NCBI RefSeq assembly: GCF_022605165.1 | Contig: NC_063077.1 | Span: 744,001 to 808,000, forward strand | Direction of reading: 5' to 3' | DNA length: 64,000 nt | Source of the DNA: Purpureocillium takamizusanense | Lineage: Eukaryota > Ascomycota > Sordariomycetes > Hypocreales > Ophiocordycipitaceae | In this document: positions 55,238 through 64,000 of the stretch, piece after piece | Layout: every line of letters starts with the position of its first letter | How positions within the stretch are numbered: the stretch's first letter is position 1 | Notes under the pieces: generated by a model | What the model saw: the letters and a program-made list of their open reading frames with translations, nothing else | Database searches by the model: none | What the model was told of the DNA's origin: nothing | Position numbers and translations under genes: made by a program

Positions 55238-58200
55238 CTATTTGATCATCTTCTTCTGGCGTTCCTTGTACTTGAGCATCTCATTGTTGAATGCACGCTT
55301 GAAATCGCTCATGTTCGCATACACCGTCTTGATGTGCGCCTTGGTCAACTTGGCTCTCTGTCCGCGATGCTTGGCGTTGGCACGGGCGAGGCCCAAAGCT
55401 GTAGTGACGATGTTGCGAATCTGCCGCCCGTCAAAGCCCTCCTTGTAGACGACCTCCTCGAGCCATTCGAAGAGTTCGTCGTAGTCCTCAATCGCGCGGT
55501 CGCGGTTCAACTTCTCGAGGAAGCCACGGAAGATCTGCTCCATCTGTGCCGTGTCCAGGGGCCGGTATTCGATGGCGACGTGGATACGCGAGGGGATGGC
55601 CACGTCAAACTCTGCAATCTGATTCGTCGTGAGGAACATGATCCCTTCATAGTACTCCAACACGCGAAGGAAAACTGTTTGTCATTCAATGGCGAGTCAG
55701 TACAAGTCGGTCTATGGCCTGTGTGAGCCGTGAAGGGGAGGGAAGCTTGGAAAACAAACCCGAGACTAGAGCATTTTTCTCCGTGGCCCAGCCCTCCTTC
55801 AGGCGGCTCTCCAAGAAAACATCTGCTTCATCGCTGTAGGTCGGTCAACAAATGCACCCACAAGTGGGAGACGGATGAACAAGGCAGTTGAGAATTTGTT
55901 ACGGCGCACGGCCGAGGATAAAACATTACTAACATGAGCAAGATGGCCTGCCACTTCGTTGCCAAAGAAAAAATCCTCGAGAGATTCGACTCGACGTGTT
56001 TGGCCTGCGTCCCAACGTCGGCAACGCTGACCGAGAACAACGGCTTCTTGGTGGCGATGGCGATGGTCTCAGCTGTCAAGGTCTTCCCGACTCCTGGTGG
56101 GCCTGTTCAAGCTTTTTCGTCAGGCAACTTGTTTCTTAGACGAAATTTGTCAACGTGGACGCCCTACCGTAGAGGAGTATAACGAGGCCCTTGCCCTTTC
56201 CGGCTATAACATCGTCTACTCGCAGCATCTCGTCGACTTCGCCTATGTGCTCCATCGTTGAGGTGTGGCTGCGGACCAGATCGAGCAGAAGATCCTTGGT
56301 GGAGATTTTTTCCGCTACAATGGACCAAGTCAGCACACCATCACTTGCGTTGTCGAGCTCGTCAGGGCTCACCTTTCTTGTCGTTCCTCTTTTTGCTTGA
56401 GTCGACAACATCATCGGCCAGCTTGAGTCGCAAGTTCCAGGCGCCTTTCTCGTCCCAGTCGTCGACTCGATGAAGCAACGACACCTGCAGTTGTGCCCAC
56501 TGCTTTTCCTGCAGAACATATCCCAAAACGCGAGGCGGACATAAGAGGTACTGCTCCGGATCCCATTCTTTGCCACGCACAAACTCTCCGTCGTCGAATC
56601 TGGTGCGGTACTTGTCCGCGAGGCCGACGTTTGAGCGGCAATCCGGGCAGGCGCATCCGCTGGACCCTCCACCGGGTTTTAGCGAGCCGTTGCGTCCATC
56701 TGTTCCTCCGTACTGGAAATATGACTCATAGTCTACCATGACCCTACTCCGAACCTAGAGTGGGACGTTAGTCTTCGATTGAGTAACAAGGTAAAGGGCT
56801 GGGTGTTTGGTTCTCACCTCGGAGGGTTTGATCGGATGGGCATCGGAGTCGCTGACCCGCCTTGGTCCAAACTCCCTGTACAAGAGTTCCTGGAAGAAAG
56901 GGGAGGCATACAATGAAGAGTAACCATCCTGCGGATAACATTATGTCAGTTAGAATGCATACACCACATATTGACCCGGGACAGGGGAGGGGGGTTACGG
57001 ACGTCATCATATTTCATGCCGGAAAACCCTTTCTTTTCCAGGATTGCCTTGCCGCTGTACTCGAAGAGCCTCGAGTCCTCTTTTGACTCGCAAATTTTGC
57101 GAAACTCCTTTCCTCTTTCGATAAGTTTGTCTCGCACAATGTCGTGCTTTTCATGAAGCTCGAACGGATAGAACGGAAGGGATGTGAGTGGTACGTGACC
57201 GTCGAACTTCTCGAAAACGAGAGTGAACTGCGTACGTCTAAAAGAGCCATCCTTCCAGTCGTAGGACCAAGCATATAACTTCCAGGGTGCCAGGTCGCGT
57301 CCGCCGCTGTAGGGTGATTCCTTCCACGGCCAGGATTCGAGACAGTCGTTGACCAGAAAGACCTGGTCTTCACCCTGGAAAGGTCGCCCGTATACCAGCG
57401 TTCCAGGCGGGAAAACCGTCCACAAATCCTCGAATTGAATTGTCCCTGGCTGCTGTCTCTTGTAGTTGGACCGTGTCTTGAAGTACCTGTCCAGTCTCTC
57501 GTCGCCCGACAAGCCTCCTGAAATGGTTTCCAGGAGAATTCTGAGATCCTCTCGCGCCTGCTTATCCGTTTCGTCTTTCGGTGGCTCCGCAGCCCAGCCG
57601 CTCAGGTCGTCAAAGTGGAAAACCAGAGGTTCAAAGGGTGATTTGAGCGTGACAGGTGCGTCGCGAAAGGTGTGGTATGGCCAGTGGCCAAGGCGCTCCT
57701 TCAGCAGGTTCCATAGACCGAGGCTAATTATCTCAATTTCGGAGCTGTTTGATTCAGGATATGGATATTTGGCCTCGAAAACCTTCTTACGAAGGACGAA
57801 CGCATAGTCTTTGTAAAGATCCTTGTCTTTGGCTTTCCGCAGCTTGCCGTCCTCTTCGATCGGCTCACCTGTCTCGGGGTCCGTTCTGGTGACGAGAACC
57901 TTGACTCGCGACTTGACGCCTTCGGCAGCTTGGTCAGCTTGGAATAGCTCAAAAACAAAAGCCCATATGTAAGGGTTTCGTGGTTTCATGTACCTGTGTC
58001 CGCGTCCTTCGGTTTCTCATCAGAAGGTTCCGTCTCACTTGCTTTATCCGCCCTGCCCCCTTTCTCGGTGTCAGTTCTCTTGAGTAGTGCTCCGTCTGTC
58101 AGTGTCCCCCCTGCTTGTTCGGACAGCTTCTTCTCAAGAGCTGCAAGCCGTTCTAGCACAGCCTAGCTGATGATGAGCCTTGACATGAAGATCAGGAAGA

Positions 58201-58257
58201 GGTAGCTGGAAGTTCGCTCACCGCCATATTAGGTTCTTCCATCTTAGGTTCTCCCAT
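55238..58257 (-). CDS. AAA+ ATPase with DUF7025-like N-terminal region
   Basis: Nine exons: 58257-58222, 58162-57994, 57937-57003, 56928-56818, 56754-56373, 56314-56168, 56102-55934, 55833-55760 and 55674-55238; 819 residues, with reading phase continuous throughout. A short N-terminal coiled coil precedes a ~500-residue region I place in the DUF7025 family common in fungal AAA proteins (AFVLRKKVFEAKYPYPESN; GTIQFEDLWTVFPPGTLVYG). The AAA+ domain has Walker A GPPGVGKT (594-601), Walker B ILLIDEAD with Asp651-Glu652, a sensor-like FLTTNQ and the arginine-finger region IPSRIHVAIEY. Walker A and Walker B are both assembled across introns. The third intron uses the unusual donor GTCCGT. Function in these fungal families is unknown. 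It is divergent to the DUF7708-type gene. Confidence 0.85.
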
Positions 58258-59712
58258 TCTTACTGACTCAAGTGCGTAGTATGATCAAAAGTCGGGGAAC
58301 AAGGCAGGATAGCACGAACGAGCGTCGACGGCACAAATGCACCAGACTGCGCCAGAATCCTATAGCGTTACTTTCCCAAGGTGTCGCTTCTGGTAGTGGG
58401 TAAGTACGGGTTGAAGTGGAATTCCAAGGTGCGACTAGAGTCTGCGAGCAATTTTCTGTCAATAGGAATAGTCTTATATAACAAACCACAGTCAGCTCCC
58501 TCGCTTGTCTGTCTCATTAGATGGGTATGAGTCTCGTAGTGTTTATGATGAAGGATGCGATAACCCCTGACGGCTGCATCGCCGCTCGTATTGTCAGTCA
58601 ATACTACAGCCTCAGGCTGCAGCAGGGCAGCCTTCATGGGATGTGATGGCCCCCAAACACTGCCCCAATAGCAGGGTCAGGACGTACATGGCGATGCGGC
58701 TGCCTTTTTGCAGAGAGGGCCAACAGTCCTCGGCACTCGCAACCGGATTCTTTCAAGCCAGATGTGATGCCCGGCTGCAGGTTTCCTTCAATATTGTAAC
58801 CATGCGGGCGCCTTTTGCGCCTCACGTCAAGGGGTGCGCGATGGGATATCAACGTTACAACGCGATTACATACTCACCGAGGCTAAATATAATCCAGCCA
58901 CATGTTTCAAGTATCACCTAATCTGCCGGGTTGGTAACGCAGCGGGCACACATACTCGGACATTTCAAGGGTTAGGCTTCTGTCAAGGTTGGGTTACGCA
59001 AGGCGCGCTACGGGTACAGACAGGTCATGGGGATTGGACTGACCTATCTCGGCAGTTACAGGCTGACACCGACGCAGGATCCCAGGCAATGTCTCAAAAG
59101 GCAACTCGTTGCCTTGTTTAGAGAGGGATTAATGAACGAGAGTTCAGCTATCTTCCGATGCTTGTTGGCTGCATGTGCTTCATGAACCCAAGGACTCACT
59201 ATATGCCGATGGGCTCCGAATCTGGGCGCATGCATTCAGCCGCATAGTGGTTATTCCGATGGATTTCACTCGGGAGAATACGACCGGGAAGAAGGGCAGG
59301 GCACTTCAAAAGTTCCTGTTCCTGCATGTTCTCTAAGGGCTGCTGCCTGGCGCATATGCATTTGCTCCTCTCACTCCTTGGTTCAGCTTGATTCCATTAG
59401 CTAGTTCCTCAAGTATCCCTTCCTTCATTGTCGTCACTTACTTGGTTATGGCGAGCGACTCTTCCTCGAGCTCATTCTAAGCCTCGCACACGCTAAGTGT
59501 AATAAACACTTAACATACATGATCCGGCACCAGACGTGCTGCCTGAAATACTGAAGCTTGGTGTAACAGTCGCGCCGACAAAGACCCAAGGATGAAGGGC
59601 GAGAAACAGTGTAGCCCCGAAAACCTGTGTGTGATAAGCAGGCCAATTTCACCACTCCAGCTGGCGTTTCCGTATCCCTAATGGTTCGACTAGGAACAAG
59701 CTTGAGCAGTCT
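58258..59712. other. shared upstream region of the AAA+ and DUF7708-type genes
   Basis: No gene recognised. Both neighbours start here and point away from each other. Part of the DUF7708-type 5' end may lie in the last 100 bp, because the frame is open back to 59638. Confidence 0.5.
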
Positions 59713-61665
59713 TTGAGTAAACAAAATCGTCTACGAGAAAGGGTATGCAAGTCACGGGCATACACAGACGAAGAACGAGCTGCGCTGGGAGTCAACAGCC
59801 AGGATGCCTTCGAGCAGTTCTGGAGCAGCGCTCTGACCGCCAAGGCCAACTTCGACGCCCAGCACGAACATGGACTGGGGCGAGTTTCCAAGGGCGCTAC
59901 GAATCTTGCGAGTTCAGCGTACGGATTTTTGGAGTATTTCCGTTCCATGCTAGAGATCATCACAGACTTTAGCGCTCCCTATGGTAGCATGGCGATTGGG
60001 ACTCTCTGCTTTCTATTTGCGGTATGTTTGACGTCTCCGGCTAGCCCAGCTCTTGGTGGAAGCCAAAACAAAGAGGCTCACATCTTCTTTTAAAACAGGT
60101 AGCCAAAAACCGGACGAAGATGGAAGGCGAGATCAGCGCCACCCTTCAGCACATCCGAGACCGATTGCCCAGCGTTCAGATGTACCAGCACATCTACATC
60201 TACAGTGGCGAGCTCGGCCAACAGTTGCAGACGAAGATCGTGGATGCCTATAACAGTTTCATTGATTTCTGTATCGCTGCGGTCAATTTCTACAGTCGTC
60301 ATAGCTTTTGTACGTCCAATTCCCCTCGTCCTCACAACCGACCGAAGAGTGCTCAAAAAACATTTCGATACAACAGATCGATGGATTGCGGCCTTGCGAG
60401 GGACCGGTGAAGTGGGCACGCAAGCGGCACTCGTGCAGGACGCGATGGTACAGGTCAGATTCTTGTGCGAGGACTTGCTCAACCAGAACGTCAACGATGT
60501 CAAAGACAACCTAAAAGAGGTGAAGACCATTAACATCGGTCAGTCAGCGTCAATACACCAGTTTGGAGCACTTGCCCTTTTGCTGACAGTTTTCATGTAG
60601 AACAACAGCGTCACATACATGGTCAGTCGAGCCTACATGCACATTAATCAGTCGTGTAGCTATCCCCAGTTGCTAATATGGTGTCGCATTGAGAGACTCA
60701 GATCTCAAAGAGCAGCTGAGCGGTATGTGCATCCATACTCCATATGCATTGCTCGCGGAGAGGCAGACGGAAATGATACTCATCCTGGCTCACACACCTT
60801 CACAGTATTGCAAACCACTCATGACTTCGAAACCCTTGAAAAGGTCCGAAAGCTACTCAGACTCGAGCCTTTCTCGGCCGAGGCCCACCTCAAGCAATTG
60901 GACATCCACCGAAGCAATGTGCGGGACGAATTCCGAAAGAATTGGTACCCAAGTGAGACGTCGGATGAGGAGTCAGATGCTGTACTAAAGAACCCTTCAT
61001 ACGAGGAATGGCGCTGGTCGCCATCCTCACAGCTTCTCATCCTGTCTGGAAAGAATTACAGCCGTCACACCACCCACTGCTGGGTGTCCCCAGTGGCGCT
61101 CGACCTGGCTGCAAACTTTACGGCGAGCAACGATCCAAACACGGCCGCTTGCGTCTTTTACCTTCTTGGGCGTCGCAAGGAAGAAGATACCTATGCTCAT
61201 GTCATGACCTTTTTGACTCATCAGCTATTAAGCGTCAACAAGGGGCCGTTGCAGGACAAACCTCAGTTCGATGAGATGTGGTCGGCGTTGAACTCATACG
61301 AGGCCGCTGTAAGCTCCCCAAGCGGCGATAGGCATAAAATCCGGGAAAAGCTCCGGGACGCAGCCCTGAGGGCTCTGAACATGTTTGGAGCCGGCAAGAC
61401 AGTCTGGATCATCCTTGACCGCGTGGATCAATGCCGGCCAGAGCCACACTTGATAACACCAAGAAACTATCCTGGCAGAGACAGCCGAGCTTTACTTGCA
61501 GCGCTGGTCTATCTGGTGGAGCAGGCAACGGTCACCGTCAAAGTCCTTACGGTGGTGAATAGGTTGGACTGGGCCGTCGAAGAGCAATTGGACGAGTTCG
61601 GTCGGTCGAAGGAAGGGAGCATGGTTCACCTTCCCTTGTTACAGTGCGGTCAGTCCCGTGATTAG
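59713..61665 (+). CDS. DUF7708 / degenerate STAND-like protein (5' end uncertain)
   Basis: Exons assigned: 59713-60021, 60099-60309, 60350-60538, 60601-60621, 60702-60722 and 60806-61665; about 536 residues. 59713 is a TTG, so the true start is probably in an upstream exon. Residues ~10-235 match the DUF7708 helical domain of fungal NLR-like proteins (FDAQHEHGLGRV; APYGSMAIGTLCFLFAV; KHFDTTDRWIAAL). Two microexons of 21 bp each add one heptad (EQQRHIH, then DLKEQLS), and a coiled coil continues. The C-terminal ~280 residues resemble the ATPase part of STAND proteins: a Walker-B-like VWIILDRVDQC at 450-460. Where a P-loop would be there is LLILSGKNYSRHTTHCW, without GxxxxGKT. The protein may therefore not hydrolyse NTP. 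It could extend past a possible GTCAGT donor near 61649. Confidence 0.72.
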
Positions 61666-61931
61666 TTTTTTGGAGGTTTACTCATTCGTCTTGCGTACGT
61701 TGCGCAACCAACCAAATGTCCAATGCATTGGCTGCGCAAAGGGCCCCCTCCCGAGCTCTTGGCCGACGGGGGGAGGAGGAGGTTGAGGGGGGGCGGGCCG
61801 AACTTGGGCTGGAGGTTTGCTATAATCATAGCTTTTGAGGGTCTTGGTTGGGGCTTGAAAGTCAATAGTCGAAAGGCCGCCTGCATGGAAGCTTCAAACT
61901 GTACTGAACTCTAATATCTAATGGTCTGTTT

Positions 61932-63065
61932 CTACATACTTCTGCGACCGAATACTCTGAGCCTCTTGAGTCCTCCATCTGGAATAATGATGAGCTTGAC
62001 GTGGGTGAAAACAGTCCCTCCATTACTGCTGGGCAAGTCATGTTCCTGGTCCGGCCCCATATCAGTCGGAGCCACAACCCCTTGCCAGGCCGAGTCGGTG
62101 GCATCCGGCTCCCCATCGCCTTCCCACGCGAGAGCTTCGATGGCCACCTGCTGCGGAAAGTTACCCCTGTAATGGGCGGTATCGACAATGAAGTTGCGCA
62201 CGTAGCCGGGGGCTCCAAGTCTGATGATGGCCCAGTCGGAGTGACCCACCTCCCGTGATCGCTCCGTGTGCCATCCCTCGCTCATGTCAGTGCCGCGCCC
62301 GGGCAGGAGCAGGTCGCTAGGGGACGTGTAATGCTCGTCGCTGCAAGAGACGGCAATGCCGCCGTTCTGAGCGGCAGCGAGATCGAATATGGCGCTCTTG
62401 TCCTCGGGAAACACGGGCACCGCGTGGCCCCAGAGGCGGAATCGCGCGATGCCACCATCTGGGTACATGTTGAGCCTCACGTGGGTATACGCCTTGTTCG
62501 AGGCGGTTGCGAGCTTCCAGCCGAAACGCTGCGACGGCCCACAGGGCTGGACGTCGAGGATGGTCTCCCATTTGCCCCGTCCGCCCTCCCAAGAGATGAC
62601 TTCCTCGTCACTGGAGCTGAAGCAGCCCTCCACGGATACCGCCGGTCCGTAGTTGCCCGTAAAGAACGCTGTATCGGCCTCGACGCCGTCTACCGTGCCG
62701 GAGGCCACGCCGAGACGGATCACGACCCAGTCGAAGGGCTTGCGGTTATGCCTCCTGGTCTCCCAGCCGTCCATCCACTGGCCGGAAAAGACCATCTTCC
62801 CCGGCTTGGAGACGGGCGCGTAGGGCATTAGCAGGTTGGTCGCGTCAGCAAACCACTCGTCTGAGCGGGCGAGGACCTTACCGCCGAGCGCGGACGAGAC
62901 AAGGTCTGTGGTTCTTCTTGTGAGCACGACGGATGACATTCCATTGTAGAGAGGCGGCTTACCGATGCAGCTGGAGCGAAATGTCTCGTCAATTTCACTG
63001 CCGCTCAAGGCGGTTGACTCGACGTGGTCAAGCGGGTAGGATGTCTTGTCCACTGTAGACGGCAT
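61932..63065 (-). CDS. DAL2: allantoicase
   Basis: Two exons: 63065-62963 and 62905-61932; 358 residues from the ATG at 63065 (MPSTVDKTSYPLDHVES). The two allantoicase repeats are clear: repeat 1 has LGGKVLARSDEWFADATNLL, then WVVIRLGVASGTVDGVEADT; repeat 2 has GGIAVSCSDEHYTSPSDLLL, then WAIIRLGAPGYVRNFIVDT. The enzyme hydrolyses allantoate to ureidoglycolate and urea, so the fungus can use purines as nitrogen source. The intron is 57 bp, in frame and free of stops, so translation can run through it. Splicing restores CIDLVSSALGGK, which matches the family. No other purine-catabolism gene is nearby. Confidence 0.94.
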   Translation of the reverse strand: MPSTVDKTSYPLDHVESTALSGSEIDETFRSSCIGKPPLYNGMSSVVLTRRTTDLVSSALGGKVLARSDEWFADATNLLMPYAPVSKPGKMVFSGQWMDGWETRRHNRKPFDWVVIRLGVASGTVDGVEADTAFFTGNYGPAVSVEGCFSSSDEEVISWEGGRGKWETILDVQPCGPSQRFGWKLATASNKAYTHVRLNMYPDGGIARFRLWGHAVPVFPEDKSAIFDLAAAQNGGIAVSCSDEHYTSPSDLLLPGRGTDMSEGWHTERSREVGHSDWAIIRLGAPGYVRNFIVDTAHYRGNFPQQVAIEALAWEGDGEPDATDSAWQGVVAPTDMGPDQEHDLPSSNGGTVFTHVKLIIIPDGGLKRLRVFGRRSM

Positions 63066-63622
63066 GATGCCCGAGTTTTGCCTGAGCTTTGATGTGTCTG
63101 GGCGGGCCAGCAAATATTTGAGAAAATTGTCTTTGGGACTATTTATTACGAGTCTAAGAAGTTGGGTTCTTGCCAGTATTTAGATTCTCGTCAAGTGTCC
63201 TCGTGGGCGATTCACCTAGCCTTCGTGGGCCCGCGGCTTTTAAGTAACATGGAGATCGGCCAGGTCCGTCGCAGGAAGCCGATTTTATTAGATGGCTTGC
63301 TTCGCAACAGCCCACAGTGGATTCCACTCTTGGCGTACACGCAACAAGACTGGCTGCTGCGCTGTTCGCGCCCTCCTGTACGTAATACCTGCACCTTATT
63401 ACTTGATATTCGCTTGAACCAGGCGATGAGACCAGAGTCTTGACTTTTTGCCAACGAAGGGACTTGTTGGCGCGTTGACGGTCCCAAGAGCCATCATTGT
63501 TGATCTCTCCGTGCCATCTATCTATACTCGGCAGGGGAAGGCAAGACAACTCTGTCAACATTGATCTCACGCTCTGAGATGAGTACCCCGTTATTGATTT
63601 GCTGGCTAACTACGTACAGACG
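63066..63622. other. intergenic region between allantoicase and GH20 gene
   Basis: No gene recognised. It holds the promoter side of the allantoicase gene and the 3' flank of the hexosaminidase gene, both on the minus strand. Confidence 0.5.
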
Positions 63623-64000
63623 TTACTTTGCCAGTTCCTTGAGCTCGGCAGTCAGCTCATCAAGTTGCGCTTCGCGAACGGCACGCGGGAGGGGCCTGCC
63701 GGGAGCATCCGGACGGGCATCCCACGGCCGCGGCCCCGTCTGCGGCCGATAATTGACCCCCAACGCGGTGAGCCTGGCCAGATGCGACTCCTCAAGCCGC
63801 CGACGAAAGTCCTCGAAACCCTTGCCGGCGGGCTTGCCCCAGGCGACCTCGGCAAAGGCACAGAGTCGCGGGAACACCATGTAGTCGACGCGACGCGCGC
63901 TCTCCATGTGCTCTGTCCACACGTTGACCTGCGCGCCGACGACGTGCGACGCCTCCTCGGGCGTCAAGCCGGGGGGCACGGGTTCGAAGGCGTACACATC
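63623..64000 (-). CDS. GH20 beta-N-acetylhexosaminidase, C-terminal part (5' end outside window)
   Basis: The frame is open to the window edge and gives the last ~125 residues. VYAFEPVPPGLTPEEASH, GAQVNVWTEHMESARRVDYM and VFPRLCAFAEVAWGKP are the conserved end of GH20 catalytic domains, with the active-site Trp/Glu strand region WTEHM. The enzyme removes terminal GlcNAc from chito-oligosaccharides or glycans. The phrasing resembles bacterial-type GH20 more than the classical fungal NagA enzymes, which is only an impression from memory. The tail after GVNYRPQTG is Lys/Glu-rich and short. The start and any signal peptide lie outside the window. Confidence 0.85.
   Translation of the reverse strand, partial: DVYAFEPVPPGLTPEEASHVVGAQVNVWTEHMESARRVDYMVFPRLCAFAEVAWGKPAGKGFEDFRRRLEESHLARLTALGVNYRPQTGPRPWDARPDAPGRPLPRAVREAQLDELTAELKELAK

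Noticed and set aside
61723..61914. Possible extra 3' exon of the DUF7708-type gene
   Set aside because: A GTCAGT donor and an AAAG acceptor could join it, but the sequence is Gly/Arg-rich without conservation and the stop at 61663-61665 gives a reasonable end.

Overview
The window comes from a filamentous ascomycete. Genes are monocistronic, with GT-AG introns of about 40-170 bp and GC-rich codons. The gene content (PREG-type cyclin, CFEM/PTH11-like receptor, 2EXR protein, large-subunit catalase with a DJ-1-like tail, chitin deacetylase with CBM18, CVNH lectin, DUF7708-type protein) points to Sordariomycetes, most likely Hypocreales. The genus cannot be fixed from sequence alone. No rRNA, tRNA, CRISPR array, viral gene or intact transposon was recognised.

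Layout. 1-13 kb: the 3' end of an OPT oligopeptide transporter, a charged coiled-coil protein and a PREG/Pho80-like cyclin, separated by two long non-coding stretches (4.4 and 5.6 kb) rich in microsatellites. 15-24 kb: a small 2EXR protein, a FAR1-type zinc-binding protein that looks like a transposase-derived DNA-binding domain without its transposase, a ThDP enzyme with a possible mitochondrial presequence, and an AA7-type bicovalent-flavin oxidase. 27-39 kb: a CFEM 7-TM receptor, then a divergent catalase / CYP52-like P450 pair. 39-51 kb: a single-pass membrane protein, a CBM18 chitin deacetylase with a low-complexity insertion in its catalytic domain, cystathionine beta-synthase, SRP receptor beta, a secreted two-repeat CVNH protein and an aldo/keto reductase whose start codon is unclear. 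52-64 kb: an ankyrin/DHHC palmitoyltransferase (AKR1 type), a nine-exon AAA+ ATPase facing a divergent DUF7708/STAND-like protein, allantoicase, and the 3' end of a GH20 beta-N-acetylhexosaminidase.

How the genes fit together. This is mostly a housekeeping and environment-response neighbourhood, not a biosynthetic cluster. Three separated genes could act on chitin or chito-oligosaccharides (AA7 oxidase, deacetylase, GH20). Catalase and P450 share one intergenic region. Cyclin, cystathionine beta-synthase and allantoicase belong to phosphate, sulfur and nitrogen metabolism. The strongest candidates for something undescribed are at 55.2-61.7 kb (the divergent AAA+ / DUF7708 pair, whose second member has two symmetric 21-bp microexons each encoding one heptad) and at 17.1-18.0 kb (the FAR1-type protein). 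Exon structures were built by hand from splice signals and reading phase; none has been checked against transcripts.
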